Shown: piece by piece, positions 33,502-42,826 of the stretch
Layout of the letters: each line of letters begins with the position of its first letter
Position numbering within the stretch: the first letter of the stretch is position 1
Assembly: GCA_016742175.1 (NCBI GenBank)
Contig: JACVCH010000007.1
Coordinates: forward strand, 124,001-188,000
Length of the DNA: 64,000 bases
Origin: Rhizobiaceae bacterium
Lineage (GTDB): Bacteria > Pseudomonadota > Alphaproteobacteria > Rhizobiales > Rhizobiaceae
Reading direction: 5' to 3'
Notes under the pieces: generated by a model
Database searches by the model: none
What the model was told of the DNA's origin: nothing
The model's input: only the letters and a program-made list of their open reading frames with translations
Program-made: the position numbers and the translations under genes

Positions 33502-33969
33502 TCAACACCCGCTCGCTGGACGCATTTGCCGCACCATGCGCGTGACGAGAGGATCGTAGTGCTGCTTTTGCGACCGTGTGTAGTCGATCATGAAAAATGC
33601 GGCATTGTCATCGCAGAGGTGTATCGCCCTGACGTATCGAATTTGGTCATCCTGAACACCCGAGTAGCTAGCCCACTCATTGGTCACGCGCTCATATGTG
33701 ATGTCCCAGCCCGCGTTTTCGTCCTGCACGCGTCGAGCCTCCACTTGGTCTGCAAAACTGCGCTCGGCTAGTTGGCTGCCCCATACTGCGAGGATGTCGC
33801 CTTGCGGGTTGTGGAACAGTCGGGAATTGCCGGTATCGGGCCGAAGCGACAGCTCGTATCCGGGCGGGATGGGGAGCGAATACCCAAAGGTCGAATCTTC
33901 AAGAACCTCCCACTCCTGCGCGGCAGCTTGAGAGGAAATGAGCAGCGCGAAGAGCGCAGCGCATCGCAT
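33502..33969 (-). CDS. Small periplasmic protein, unknown
   Basis: 155 aa; AGAGGG six bases before the ATG. A short signal peptide (CAALFALLISSQAAAQE) is followed by a compact domain beginning WEVLEDSTFGYSLPIPPGYEL and containing two Cys. Its start overlaps the end region of the DUF3606 gene (stop at 33972), so the two are coupled. The pattern resembles lipoprotein- or anti-sigma-associated periplasmic domains but I cannot name a family. Confidence 0.75.
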   Translation of the reverse strand: MRCAALFALLISSQAAAQEWEVLEDSTFGYSLPIPPGYELSLRPDTGNSRLFHNPQGDILAVWGSQLAERSFADQVEARRVQDENAGWDITYERVTNEWASYSGVQDDQIRYVRAIHLCDDNAAFFMIDYTRSQKQHYDPLVTRMVRQMRPASGC

Positions 33970-33971
33970 CG

Positions 33972-34145
33972 CTAGCCCTCTGCTTTCATCGTTTTCGCAG
34001 CCGCCATCAGCTTGCTGCGATCCACGCCGTACTTTGCAACCAACTCTTTCGCCTGCATCGGCGAAAGATCGGTGTTCTCCACCAGATGTTTGATCTCGGC
34101 ATCGCGTTTATTGTCAGGGCTGGTCCAGTCGTTTTGGTCATCCAT
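33972..34145 (-). CDS. Second DUF3606-like protein (57 aa)
   Basis: Short minus-strand gene with an excellent GGAGGATT site before the ATG at 34145. The translation has the DUF3606 core (NKRDAEIKHLVENTDLSPMQ, then AKELVAKYGVDRSKLMAAAK). It heads a three-gene operon and stands 29 bases downstream of an exact GGAAC-N17-GTT motif. The first DUF3606 gene is at 17057. Confidence 0.8.
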   Translation of the reverse strand: MDDQNDWTSPDNKRDAEIKHLVENTDLSPMQAKELVAKYGVDRSKLMAAAKTMKAEG

Positions 34146-34173
34146 CACGGAATCCTCCGGGCTACACTGACGA

Positions 34174-34198
34174 AACCTCAGAGTCTCCTTGGTGTTCC
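34174..34198 (-). promoter_or_regulatory. Candidate EcfG-type promoter for the DUF3606 operon
   Basis: Minus-strand GGAAC at 34194-34198 and GTT at 34174-34176, exactly 17 bases apart. Confidence 0.75.
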
Positions 34199-34393
34199 AA
34201 CGGCCGTCGAAGCGCCTTTTAAGCCAGCGTCAGCAACCTGTCCGAATGCTTGGGAAGCAATGGTTCGATTTGCGCACGTTCCAACGCAATGTCGTTGATG
34301 CCGATTGCGTGGCCGAGGGATGGCATGGGGTGTCAACCATGACTTCCCGAAAAGGAGGCAGATGCTAACAATGACCGCTTTCACATTTTTCGC

Positions 34394-34567
34394 TCAAGAA
34401 CGGTCTGGCGGCATTGCACCCCCGTAGCCGCTGTAGGGAGCCGCGGTGAGCTCATCGGCAGGTGTCGACCACTTTTCCGTAAGTAGATTCTGGATGACGT
34501 CCTGAAACTGCCCATAGCCACTTGCTGGCTCTGTTCCATTTCCGCGACGTCCGTAGCACTTGAACAC
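34394..34567 (-). CDS. Possible small protein after the hybrid kinase
   Basis: A minus-strand frame from a GTG at 34567 gives about 57 aa with protein-like sequence (GYGQFQDVIQNLLTEKWSTP, then ELTAAPYSGYGGAMPPDRS). The frame stays open upstream into the end of the kinase gene, and no ribosome-binding site is evident, so it may be a gene remnant. The flanking stretch 34199-34598 holds nothing else I recognise. Confidence 0.25.
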   Translation of the reverse strand: MFKCYGRRGNGTEPASGYGQFQDVIQNLLTEKWSTPADELTAAPYSGYGGAMPPDRS

Positions 34568-34598
34568 AATATAAATGGTAGGGGCATCTATGAGAAAT

Positions 34599-36533
34599 TC
34601 ACATACTCCGATGCATCGAGACTGCTGTTACGACTGCTTCTTCCAGTTGAGCCTGATCGAATGGCTTGGAAAGTTTAGGCAGGTTCAGCACGTTGCCCTG
34701 GGGCAGCTCGGCGTAGCCAGTAGCCACGACGATCGGCAAGCGCGGCCAATGCGCTCGCAACGCTTCTGCCAGCTCCATCCCGGTCATTTTGGGCATGGCA
34801 TGATCGGTAATGACAAGGTCGAATTCTTGTCCCTCACGCATCAGCTCCAGAGCGGCATCGCCCGAAAAGGCTTCCGTGACGACGTGTCCCAGATCTTCCA
34901 GCATCGCGGTGGTGTTCATGAGGACGAGCGCGTCATCATCAACGGCGAGTACCCTCAGCGCCCCCGGTCCCGTCCGGTCGTCAAAGGGCAAGGCTGATGT
35001 CGCTTCGAGGTCAGTCTGTTCGTCCGCCACCGGCAGCCATATCTCGACCAGCGTCCCTTCGTCCCGCCGGCTCGTGAGCGTCAGCCGCCCGCCGGATTGC
35101 TCGGCAAACCCTTGCACCATCGAAAGCCCGAGACCCGTTCCTTTGCCAACTCCCTTGGTCGTGAAGAATGGCTCGACGGCCTTGGCGACTGTCTCCGCGT
35201 CCATTCCTTCGCCCTCGTCGGCTACGGAAAGACAGAGGAATCGGCCGGTGTCCGAATGGTTATCCGCAGGACTGCCTTCCTCACGGACCGATATCGTCAG
35301 GCTGCCACCTTCCGGCATTGCATCTCGTGCGTTCACGGCCAGGTTTAGAAGCGCGGTTTCGAGTTGGTTGGCATCGGTACGCACGTTCGGCAAGGCTTGG
35401 GGTATCTCTGTTTCGATGATCACCGAGGGGCCCAAGGTCCTCTGGAGCATGTCGATCATGCCATTGATCAGCCGACCCACATCGACTGGCGTCATCTGGA
35501 GATCCTGACGGCGCGCGAAGGCCAGCATGCGTTGGGTCAGCGATGCGCCGCGCTGGGCCGCATGCATCGCATTGTCGAGCAGGGACCCCGCCTGTTGGTC
35601 CGGTGGCAGTCGCTTTCGCAGCAGTTCGAGGCTCCCGATCACGACCGCAAGGAGATTGTTGAAGTCGTGAGCAACACCACCCGTCAGTTGGCCGATGGCT
35701 TCAAGCTTCTGCGCCTGGAACAGGGCCTCGCGCGCCTCTTCAAGCAAGTGCTGTGTTTGGTCGCGCTCGGTGATGTCGCGCGTGACTTTGGCAAAGCCTA
35801 TGATCGTACCGAGCTGGTCCGTTATCCGGTCGATCACGACGTGCGCGCGAAAACGCGTGCCGTCCTTGCGAACCCGCCAGGCTTCCGTTTCGAAGCGTCC
35901 TGCCTCGCGGGCGATCCGAAGGCAGCGCTGCGGCTCTCCTGAGGCGCAATCCTCTTCCTGATAGAATCGTCCGAAATGCTCACCGATGATCTCGTTAGGC
36001 GTGTAGCCCTTGATCCGCTGTGCGCCGGGATTCCAGCTCGCAACCTTGCCGTCCCTGTCCAACATGTAGATTGCGTAATCGGTTACGCCTTGAACGAGGA
36101 GCCGAAACTGTTGTTCGCTCGACTTAAGCGCCGCCTCGGCGAGCTTTCGTTCCGTAAGATCCCTGGTGATCTTGGCAAAGCCCATAATCGATCCCGACGG
36201 GTCGCGGATCGGGTCGATGATGACATGGGTCCAGAACCGGGTGCCGTCCTTGCGCAAGCGCCATCCTTCGGCCTCGAACCGGCCCTCGCTGGCGGCGGTC
36301 TGCAACGCATGGTCAGGTTTGCCAACGGCCCGGTCTTCCGGTGTGTAGAAGACCGAGAACTGCCTGCCGATGATCTCCTCGGACTTGTAGCCCTTGATCC
36401 GTTCGGCACCGGCATTCCAGCTGGCGACGATGCCCTTTGGATCCAGCATATAGATGGCGTAGTCTGTGATCGACTCCACGAGCAGGCGATAACGCGCCTC
36501 CTCGCTTAGCGCCTGCGCTCCGGTCATTTCCAT
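34599..36533 (-). CDS. Hybrid sensor histidine kinase (PAS-PAS-HisKA-HATPase-REC)
   Basis: 644 aa from the ATG at 36533. Two nearly duplicate PAS/PAC units (YRLLVESITDYAIYMLDPKG and FRLLVQGVTDYAIYMLDRDG) lie at residues about 15-130 and 140-260. The phosphoacceptor is in QLTGGVAHDFNNLL (His about 289), the ATP lid in GKGTGLGLSMVQGFAEQSGG, and the C-terminal receiver has VLAVDDD and the phosphorylatable Asp in LVITDHAMPKMTG (about 577). No membrane segment; it probably senses redox, light or small molecules through PAS. No partner response regulator is adjacent. Confidence 0.94.
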   Translation of the reverse strand: MEMTGAQALSEEARYRLLVESITDYAIYMLDPKGIVASWNAGAERIKGYKSEEIIGRQFSVFYTPEDRAVGKPDHALQTAASEGRFEAEGWRLRKDGTRFWTHVIIDPIRDPSGSIMGFAKITRDLTERKLAEAALKSSEQQFRLLVQGVTDYAIYMLDRDGKVASWNPGAQRIKGYTPNEIIGEHFGRFYQEEDCASGEPQRCLRIAREAGRFETEAWRVRKDGTRFRAHVVIDRITDQLGTIIGFAKVTRDITERDQTQHLLEEAREALFQAQKLEAIGQLTGGVAHDFNNLLAVVIGSLELLRKRLPPDQQAGSLLDNAMHAAQRGASLTQRMLAFARRQDLQMTPVDVGRLINGMIDMLQRTLGPSVIIETEIPQALPNVRTDANQLETALLNLAVNARDAMPEGGSLTISVREEGSPADNHSDTGRFLCLSVADEGEGMDAETVAKAVEPFFTTKGVGKGTGLGLSMVQGFAEQSGGRLTLTSRRDEGTLVEIWLPVADEQTDLEATSALPFDDRTGPGALRVLAVDDDALVLMNTTAMLEDLGHVVTEAFSGDAALELMREGQEFDLVITDHAMPKMTGMELAEALRAHWPRLPIVVATGYAELPQGNVLNLPKLSKPFDQAQLEEAVVTAVSMHRSM

Positions 36534-36995
36534 ACCAGCAGTTGCCCCCCACGCTCGCACGGTTTTGCAGCAGAACCGGCGGATAGAATGTTCCAGATGC
36601 CCTTCAATGCCGATTGGCTCGTAGCTTCAATTGCATTTGTTAAGCAGCACGCATTCGCGTGGCGCAAACGTCAGAGTTAGCACGGACGCGGCGAAGATGC
36701 CTTGCAGGCCGCAGAGGACAGATGGGCCAAAAAGTGCGTGGCTTGACTTCCGGGATCCGTACCGCCACATCATGGCGCATGAGCAAAGTTCTGCACCAGT
36801 TTCCCTGCCATTTCAGGGTATGCCCTATAGCGGGCATATAGCCCCCGGCCTGGTCGCGTCGCGCCCACGCCGCGGGACAGCAGGCTCCAGATTTTCGCCT
36901 GCGTTCGATACGGTCGCGACGAACAAATCCCAAAGACAACCACTCGGCGTCGACGCATCTCTGCGTCTGCAGCTATGGCATTGAAGAGTATCGAT
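36534..36995. other. About 460 bases between divergent genes, no gene seen
   Basis: Short frames on both strands lack ribosome-binding sites. No exact stress-promoter motif was found. Confidence 0.35.
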
Positions 36996-37445
36996 ATGAC
37001 GACCATAAGAGCCAGGCGCAAGCCTGCGATCATCGTCGCGCGCAGCGATCACGACAAGCTGTCGCGCCTTGCAGAAAGCCGCGCAACCAATGGTTCCGAA
37101 GATGCCGATGAGCTTCTGGCCGAACTCGACCGGGCGCGGGTCGTCGATGACGGGCGCGTCTCTGGCAATGTCGTGCGCATGGGTTCGACAATTCGGTACG
37201 CGACCGAGTCGAAGGATGCGCGGACGGTCACGCTTGTTTTTCCCGGAGAGGCTGACATCGCATCCAGCAAGATCTCTGTCCTGACGCCTATCGGTGCCGC
37301 ATTGATCGGACTATCTGTCGGGCAGTCCATCGCCTGGACGGCACGCGACGGCCGCGAGCATCAGTTGACTGTCGAGAGCGTGGAAAGTTCGGGCTTGGAT
37401 AGCGCCCAATCGGCGTTGGCGCAGGTCGGATCAGAACGACCATGA
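36996..37445 (+). CDS. Rnk/GreA-like C-terminal-domain protein (nucleoside diphosphate kinase regulator type)
   Basis: 149 aa from the ATG at 36996 (MTTIRARRKPAIIV); an ATG seven codons earlier is possible. VARSDHDKLSRLAESRATNGSEDADELLAELDRARVVDD is the short Rnk-type coiled segment, followed by the GreA/GreB C-terminal fold (VRMGSTIRYATES, VTLVFPGEADIASSKISVLTPIGAALIGLSVGQSIAW). Rnk proteins bind the RNA polymerase secondary channel but lack the long GreA coiled coil. A paralogue follows at 37583. Confidence 0.9.
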   Translation: MTTIRARRKPAIIVARSDHDKLSRLAESRATNGSEDADELLAELDRARVVDDGRVSGNVVRMGSTIRYATESKDARTVTLVFPGEADIASSKISVLTPIGAALIGLSVGQSIAWTARDGREHQLTVESVESSGLDSAQSALAQVGSERP

Positions 37446-37582
37446 TCCTCGCTCTCCGTCGTTTGTCAATTTACGGAGGATGCCTCATCGCAGGATCGTA
37501 ATCCCCTGCGCCGCTCACGCGGCCAGGGGTTCTCCATCACGCCCAGCTATGTCCGCTCCCGACGGAGCCGTGGAGAATTACG

Positions 37583-38116
37583 ATGACCAACCAGCCCTGC
37601 ATCCTGACAACCAAGGACTTCACAATTGTCGAAGTCATGCGCGACCGTTGCCTTGACCGCAACAATCCGCTCGCCTCGATCCTGACCCGGAAGATCGCGT
37701 CAGCGATCGTCATGTTCCGTGATGACATCCCCGACGACGTCGCCACGATGAGCAGTCGCGTCACCTTCAGCGTAGATGGACGCGATCCCGACACACGCAT
37801 CATCTCACACGACCCCATGGCATCGACGACAGGCATGTTCCTGCCGGTGACGACCCTGCGCGGGCTGGCTCTCCTCGGCCTCGCCGAGGGCGATGACTTC
37901 GTGTTCACCAACAGCGAAGGTGTCGCGGAGCGGGTGGTGCTCGAGAGGGTGCAGTACCAGCCAGAGGCCGCAATACGCCACAAGGAGACGATGCAAACGC
38001 TCACCGGCGAACCCGCCTCCAAGCCTATGTTGAGACTAATTCACGGCGGAGGAGACGATCGACAGCAGCCACCTACGCTCAACGGCGTAGATGACCCTGT
38101 TCCGCCGGCCGCCTAA
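37583..38116 (+). CDS. Second Rnk/GreA-like protein
   Basis: 177 aa. CILTTKDFTIVEVMRDRCLDRNNPLASILTRKIASAIVMFRDDIPDDVATMSSRVTF corresponds to the Rnk linker and first strands; later MFLPVTTLRGLALLGLAEGDDFVF is the GreA-type C-terminal fold. It diverges considerably from the preceding copy and has a disordered tail of about 30 residues. The spacing (137 bases, with a possible hairpin near 37502-37530) suggests separate expression. Confidence 0.8.
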   Translation: MTNQPCILTTKDFTIVEVMRDRCLDRNNPLASILTRKIASAIVMFRDDIPDDVATMSSRVTFSVDGRDPDTRIISHDPMASTTGMFLPVTTLRGLALLGLAEGDDFVFTNSEGVAERVVLERVQYQPEAAIRHKETMQTLTGEPASKPMLRLIHGGGDDRQQPPTLNGVDDPVPPAA

Positions 38117-38770
38117 TGAAGCGGCCGAGAACGGTCGCTGGGCCACAAACTCGAGAAACTGTTGAAGGCCATGGCGTTGCACAAGGTGCACCTCGAACTC
38201 GATTAAGTGTTTTCCTTCGCCAACCACCAACGGCCTAAAAGCGGCAACCACGCTGGCAAGGGCGTGATCCACGTCGCCGTCGAATCGACCGCAGGCAACT
38301 ACGGCGAGCGAGCCTATGCATTGTGAATGCGTGGGCTCGCTCAATCCGATCAAATGTCTGCCTTGCCCGACCAATACTCCGAAGCCGACAGTCCCCTTCC
38401 CACCCCGACTGAGACGTCGAGGCAAGGAGCGAGCGGAAATCGATTTCCGTCTCAAAAGGGGCCGTATGCTGCCTGTCCGGTTCTGGTTGAAAAACTGAGA
38501 TAGCCGACGTTCGGCCAACGACCCACCCCCGCCGTTGTGTTCTACTTTGCTGGAAGCTGTACCTGCCGCCGCTATCAAGATGACGCTTGAATCACAGTGT
38601 CCTTCTTGCCAGCGAACGATTGTCAAAGGCTCGAAACTACCTGGACGACCTCGCTGATAAGTGCGTCGTTGCCGTCACTGGAGCGGTCATGTACCTCGCG
38701 TTTAGGGGCGAATATCGTGCTATTGATGTAGCATCGTCCTGCCTGCGTTTTTATCAGCGGGCCAGTAGAA
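38117..38770. other. About 650 bases of intergenic DNA, gene remnants likely
   Basis: Between the Rnk-like gene and the end of the giant NTPase gene. Short broken frames are present but none is convincing. It contains a perfect 16-bp palindrome at 38434-38449. Confidence 0.4.
38434..38449. repeat. Perfect palindrome CGGAAATCGATTTCCG
   Basis: The left-hand copy flanking the NTPase gene; an 18-bp version lies on its other side at 43123-43140. Confidence 0.75.
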
Positions 38771-41700
38771 TTAAGCTCGTGATTTTAGTGAAAGGTTGAG
38801 CACGACCACATCGATCAGACCTCGGATGTCGGGAGGAAACTTTTGCTCCACCATATGCTTCAATTCAGCAGGCCTCTTCACCTCGTCCGTTTGACGGCCC
38901 GCCAGCAACTCTCCAGCTCCGAACCAGAGAATAAGGTAGATGCCTTGTTGTGCGGCATCGGGATGGCTGCTGTAGCGCTCGTGCAATTGCGCCGACGCAG
39001 CGGTGAAGAGTTCACGGTGCCATTGACCTTTGACCTCTATAACGAGCAAGTGGCGCGCTCCATCGATCATCGCAGCCGCCGTAATGTCGCATCGGTTTGA
39101 ATCTGCGAAATACTGCTCGATCACCACCGACAGATTCCGCGCGCGCATCTGGGCATTGAGGTGGTCTACGATACGATCACGGCAGCCGTTCTCATCAAGC
39201 CGCTTTCCCAGCGGATGAAATACGGAAAGCGGGTTTGTTTCGGCGTAACGAAGCCATGTCTCGTAATCTGAAAAATCTTGTACGAGGACCGTCCTAAGGT
39301 CCTCGACGCTCGCGATCCGATTATGATTGAGCAACTCATTTACTGCGGCAGCCGAGGGCGGCTCGAATGCCTGAAGCGCTCTGTTGCGTAAAGCGGCAGC
39401 CTTGAGACTCTTCGCCTCGGCAAAAAAATCCCTGAATCTTTGATCAGCCAGAATTAGGTCGAGAGCGGCAATCGCGTTTTGCGGCTCGTCGCGGTTTATA
39501 GTGTAGATCACTTCCGTGAGAAAGCGGTACGCCGTTTCTCCGTCCGGCGAGTGAGAGCCCCAATTGTTGGGCAAGTACACTTTGGGCCAGGCATCGATAA
39601 AGATATCGAGGATGGAGAAAACCTTGTTCGCGGAAAGTGTCGGCCAGCCGCGATAGTCGTCCCGTGACGTTCGTCCGGCGAAGTGCTCGATGGACAGGAG
39701 GATGTTGGGGTCGCTCCTGATATATGCCCAGATTGGCTCGGGAGGGTCAGAGAGGAAGAAGAAGCCTCGAAGCAACCAGAATGCGCAGGGTCCGTGGCGG
39801 TCGCCGTTCTCATCGCGATGCTCTAACTGAACCTCTTCACATCGCGACAAAATAAGCGCGTTAAGAGCAGTCCGGTCGCCATGTTCGGCGGCAAGATTAA
39901 ACAAAGTGTCGCGTGCGTGGTGTGGCATGGACGGAAACCGCGTCAGCCACTCGAGCGGCAAATGCGATTGGAGCGTTCGGAACGCTGTTTTGTAGTTCAG
40001 CCAGCCGGCATCCGTGACGAAATCCGGTGAATTTGATAGCTGGGGTTCGATAAAGGCGCGCGCAAACGCTTCTACATCGCCATCGCCTGAAAATATCATG
40101 CGATCGATTTCAGCCTCGAACGCATCGCATTCGCCCTCGCGATAGCCCTGGTACCCACCCACATCAGTTTTGACTGCCCTAAGGACATCGAGATCGACGC
40201 GCTCCAAAGTTCGGTCTCTGCGGAAAGTCGCAAGGCACGCAGCATGAAGCACGCGTGTCACCTCCAGCCTGTCTGCATTGAGAGTCGCTAGGGGTGGCGT
40301 ATGCGGAGCCAACAGGGGAAACGCGTTGCAAAGCGCAATATCCGCCGTTCTGGTATCATCAAGAAACTCTGCCAGCTTGTCCGGTTCGAGCATGTAGTAA
40401 TCGGCGATGTCACGGAGCGCCCCCCAATGCTGTCCGGCTTCGATGCGCGCTCTGTTTTCGCGGAAGAAGTTGGCCCTATTTTCTTTCGCGGCGCTTTCCC
40501 GAACTTGCCAGCGACGCTGCCGACGGGACCATCTATCTTGCTGCTCGGAACGATGCTTGCGCGACCATTTCTCCAGGTCCGCCCAGATTCTTAAGAATCG
40601 CGGATCGCTGCGTGCGTGTTTGCGCAAATGAGCTCGAAGTGGATCGGGTCCCTTGTTTTCCGACCAGACATTGTGACTTGCGTAGAATCCCGCCCAGAGA
40701 GCCAGATTTCCTGTCGCAAATGCTTCCGACGTGATCGCGAATAGGTCTTCGGATTTCATCCGGAGTCCGGCGTGGCCATCGCTGCTCCAAAAGCGCGTGC
40801 GCGCTTCCCAAACCGCTTGCTTGTCGGGTAGTTCTGCCATCGCAGTAAGGTAGATGGTGCGTCGTAACCTGTCGTCCTTCTGAAGGCGCTTTATCGCAGT
40901 GCTATTCTCGGGCGACTGATGATTGGGGAAGATGAGGTGCTGGGTCCAACGCCAGACACGCTGCGGATCGTAGGGGCTATCAGTCAACTCGAAATATCGA
41001 TCGAGCAGCGACCCGACGATCTTGCTCGGGCCAGGACGGCACTCACATTGGTAGGATCGCGGCTTGCCGCATGTGCATTGCAGATCGCTCGTCAGGTCAT
41101 CGAGCAGCGCGATTGTTGTCGCCAGATCAAATCCGGCTATCATCTGCTTCGTCTGATAGCGAAGGTTGAACCGGGACTCGCTATCCTCGTACGCTCGCTT
41201 GGACGTCTTTTTGCCGACCCCTCTCAGAAGGGCTATAATCGTCGGCAGCTCAATCAACTTCCAGTGTATCTCCACGCTTTCAACAGCAATGCGCAGCGAG
41301 GCGGAATCACCTTTTTTCAATAGCGCGTCGGTCAGCGAAGTGTGGTTATAGGATTCAAAACCAGCCAGAATGCGCTGCGCCCTGATGCGGGCGTATACGT
41401 CCATGCTTACATTTAGAACGATATCGCGAAGGGTATCGGTTAATTGCGATGCAATCGGTGATCCGTCCAGCAATTCGAGAAGGAGGTTGCGAAGATCCGA
41501 TGAAGTGCCGCTGCCCGACAGCGCCGTCCGAACATCATGCGCGATTTCTGGGGTAAACATTCCGGCCGCGCTGAAACGACGCCACGCGTCACTTCGTCGA
41601 AAATACGGGTCGACTTCGGACAGCTCCTGAAGCGCATTCAGCAAGAAGCGTTTGGAGGAGGAAGAAAGCTGCGATGGGTCCCCGTTGGCCACCACCGCAT

Positions 41701-42826
41701 AGGGGTCGATCCGTATGCAGGCTTCCTGTGTCTGGGGGTTGCCTAGCGACGCCATCCAACCAAGCAGTCCGCGAAGTTCGTCACGGACGACATTGTTGGG
41801 AGCAACGACCGACAAGACGCGGCTGAGCATGAGATTGTCGGCGTTATCCTGTACGCGGCGGACCAGATATCTGGCGGCGCAGTACTCGGCGACGATCCGG
41901 TGCACCGGCTCGTGGTTGCTCAATTCGTTTGTGGGTTTAAAGAGGCGTGTATTGAGCGCGAGACTTATCGTGCCTGTATCTGCCGCGCTGAGCGAAAACA
42001 GGTAGGGAAAGTCCCGATCGCCGCTGTCGGCGACGGAGAGTCCGCTGGCTCCAGCCAGTATCGTCTTCGCAAAGAGTTCCTCGGCGATGGCGACGATGCT
42101 TTCGATGGGTGGGCGGCTTCTTTGCCATTCCGACGAGCTGGATTCGGATGCGAGCTTCTCGATGGCGTCCACAAATATTTGCCGTTTCGAGACGAGCTGT
42201 CGTCCGCGCCTGACATAGGCATCCGCTAACAGCTTCAGGAACTGTGGGTTGCCCAAGAGCGGCGACAACTCGAACCGCTCGACTTCCTCACTAAAACGGG
42301 CAAAGTTCTCTCCTGGAACGTGCTGCTCGAAAAGTGCTCTTTGCTCTTCTCGTGTGAATGACTGTAGCCGGACGATGGCAGGTTCTATCCCGAAGGCTTC
42401 CTTGAGAAGGTGCGTTCGCTGCGTGTCCCATTCGCTCGACCGTGAGGCCATGACAACGCGGCTGGCACCTGTCGCCCGGGCTTTCTCAATTACCTGATCG
42501 ATGGCGGATTGATCGATCTTTGCGAGTTCGTCGAGAGCATCGATCACGAGTGCATGGCTGCCTGCCGGAGTTTCGCGGTGCCGAAACAAACTCGCCCGGA
42601 TTGGCGCGGTGCCCCTTCGGGCTGCGAGGCTGCGGAGAAGCTCGGACTTCCCGGCGCCGGGCTCGGCCAAGACAAGGACGATTTCGTATTTCGACAGCAA
42701 ATCTTCCTCGGAGATGATCGTGTCGCCGAGTTGTAGACTGCGTTCTATGTAGCCTTGCTCCATGGCGGAAATCTTAAATGCTGCAACGGGGCGCCTCCAC
42801 AGGTAACGGAAGCTTTCCCCGACCAT
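38771..42826 (-). CDS. Giant STAND/NACHT-like NTPase with C-terminal PD-(D/E)XK nuclease-like domain
   Basis: 1351 aa from the ATG at 42826 (an ATG at 42763 would remove 21 residues; neither has a strong ribosome-binding site). Walker A is AEPGAGKS at residues 54-61, and Walker B is HALVIDALDEL at 91-101. A NACHT-type helical/winged part follows with SFTREEQRALFEQHV and HEPVHRIVAEYCAARYLV (about 305-322). The middle 850 residues are helical repeats, with a Cys cluster CTCGKPRSYQCEC at 584-596 that may bind zinc. The C-terminus (1245-1275) reads RCDITAAAMIDGARH, then LLVIEVKGQ: Asp1247, Glu1264 and Lys1266 fit a PD-(D/E)XK nuclease. Base composition looks AT-richer than its neighbours, suggesting acquisition. 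An anti-phage role is inferred from this architecture. Confidence 0.85.
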   Translation of the reverse strand: MVGESFRYLWRRPVAAFKISAMEQGYIERSLQLGDTIISEEDLLSKYEIVLVLAEPGAGKSELLRSLAARRGTAPIRASLFRHRETPAGSHALVIDALDELAKIDQSAIDQVIEKARATGASRVVMASRSSEWDTQRTHLLKEAFGIEPAIVRLQSFTREEQRALFEQHVPGENFARFSEEVERFELSPLLGNPQFLKLLADAYVRRGRQLVSKRQIFVDAIEKLASESSSSEWQRSRPPIESIVAIAEELFAKTILAGASGLSVADSGDRDFPYLFSLSAADTGTISLALNTRLFKPTNELSNHEPVHRIVAEYCAARYLVRRVQDNADNLMLSRVLSVVAPNNVVRDELRGLLGWMASLGNPQTQEACIRIDPYAVVANGDPSQLSSSSKRFLLNALQELSEVDPYFRRSDAWRRFSAAGMFTPEIAHDVRTALSGSGTSSDLRNLLLELLDGSPIASQLTDTLRDIVLNVSMDVYARIRAQRILAGFESYNHTSLTDALLKKGDSASLRIAVESVEIHWKLIELPTIIALLRGVGKKTSKRAYEDSESRFNLRYQTKQMIAGFDLATTIALLDDLTSDLQCTCGKPRSYQCECRPGPSKIVGSLLDRYFELTDSPYDPQRVWRWTQHLIFPNHQSPENSTAIKRLQKDDRLRRTIYLTAMAELPDKQAVWEARTRFWSSDGHAGLRMKSEDLFAITSEAFATGNLALWAGFYASHNVWSENKGPDPLRAHLRKHARSDPRFLRIWADLEKWSRKHRSEQQDRWSRRQRRWQVRESAAKENRANFFRENRARIEAGQHWGALRDIADYYMLEPDKLAEFLDDTRTADIALCNAFPLLAPHTPPLATLNADRLEVTRVLHAACLATFRRDRTLERVDLDVLRAVKTDVGGYQGYREGECDAFEAEIDRMIFSGDGDVEAFARAFIEPQLSNSPDFVTDAGWLNYKTAFRTLQSHLPLEWLTRFPSMPHHARDTLFNLAAEHGDRTALNALILSRCEEVQLEHRDENGDRHGPCAFWLLRGFFFLSDPPEPIWAYIRSDPNILLSIEHFAGRTSRDDYRGWPTLSANKVFSILDIFIDAWPKVYLPNNWGSHSPDGETAYRFLTEVIYTINRDEPQNAIAALDLILADQRFRDFFAEAKSLKAAALRNRALQAFEPPSAAAVNELLNHNRIASVEDLRTVLVQDFSDYETWLRYAETNPLSVFHPLGKRLDENGCRDRIVDHLNAQMRARNLSVVIEQYFADSNRCDITAAAMIDGARHLLVIEVKGQWHRELFTAASAQLHERYSSHPDAAQQGIYLILWFGAGELLAGRQTDEVKRPAELKHMVEQKFPPDIRGLIDVVVLNLSLKSRA

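Noticed and set aside
38036-38626. 196-codon minus-strand frame between the Rnk-like and NTPase genes
   Set aside because: It overlaps the end of the Rnk-like gene, shows no domain-like pattern and runs through the palindrome.
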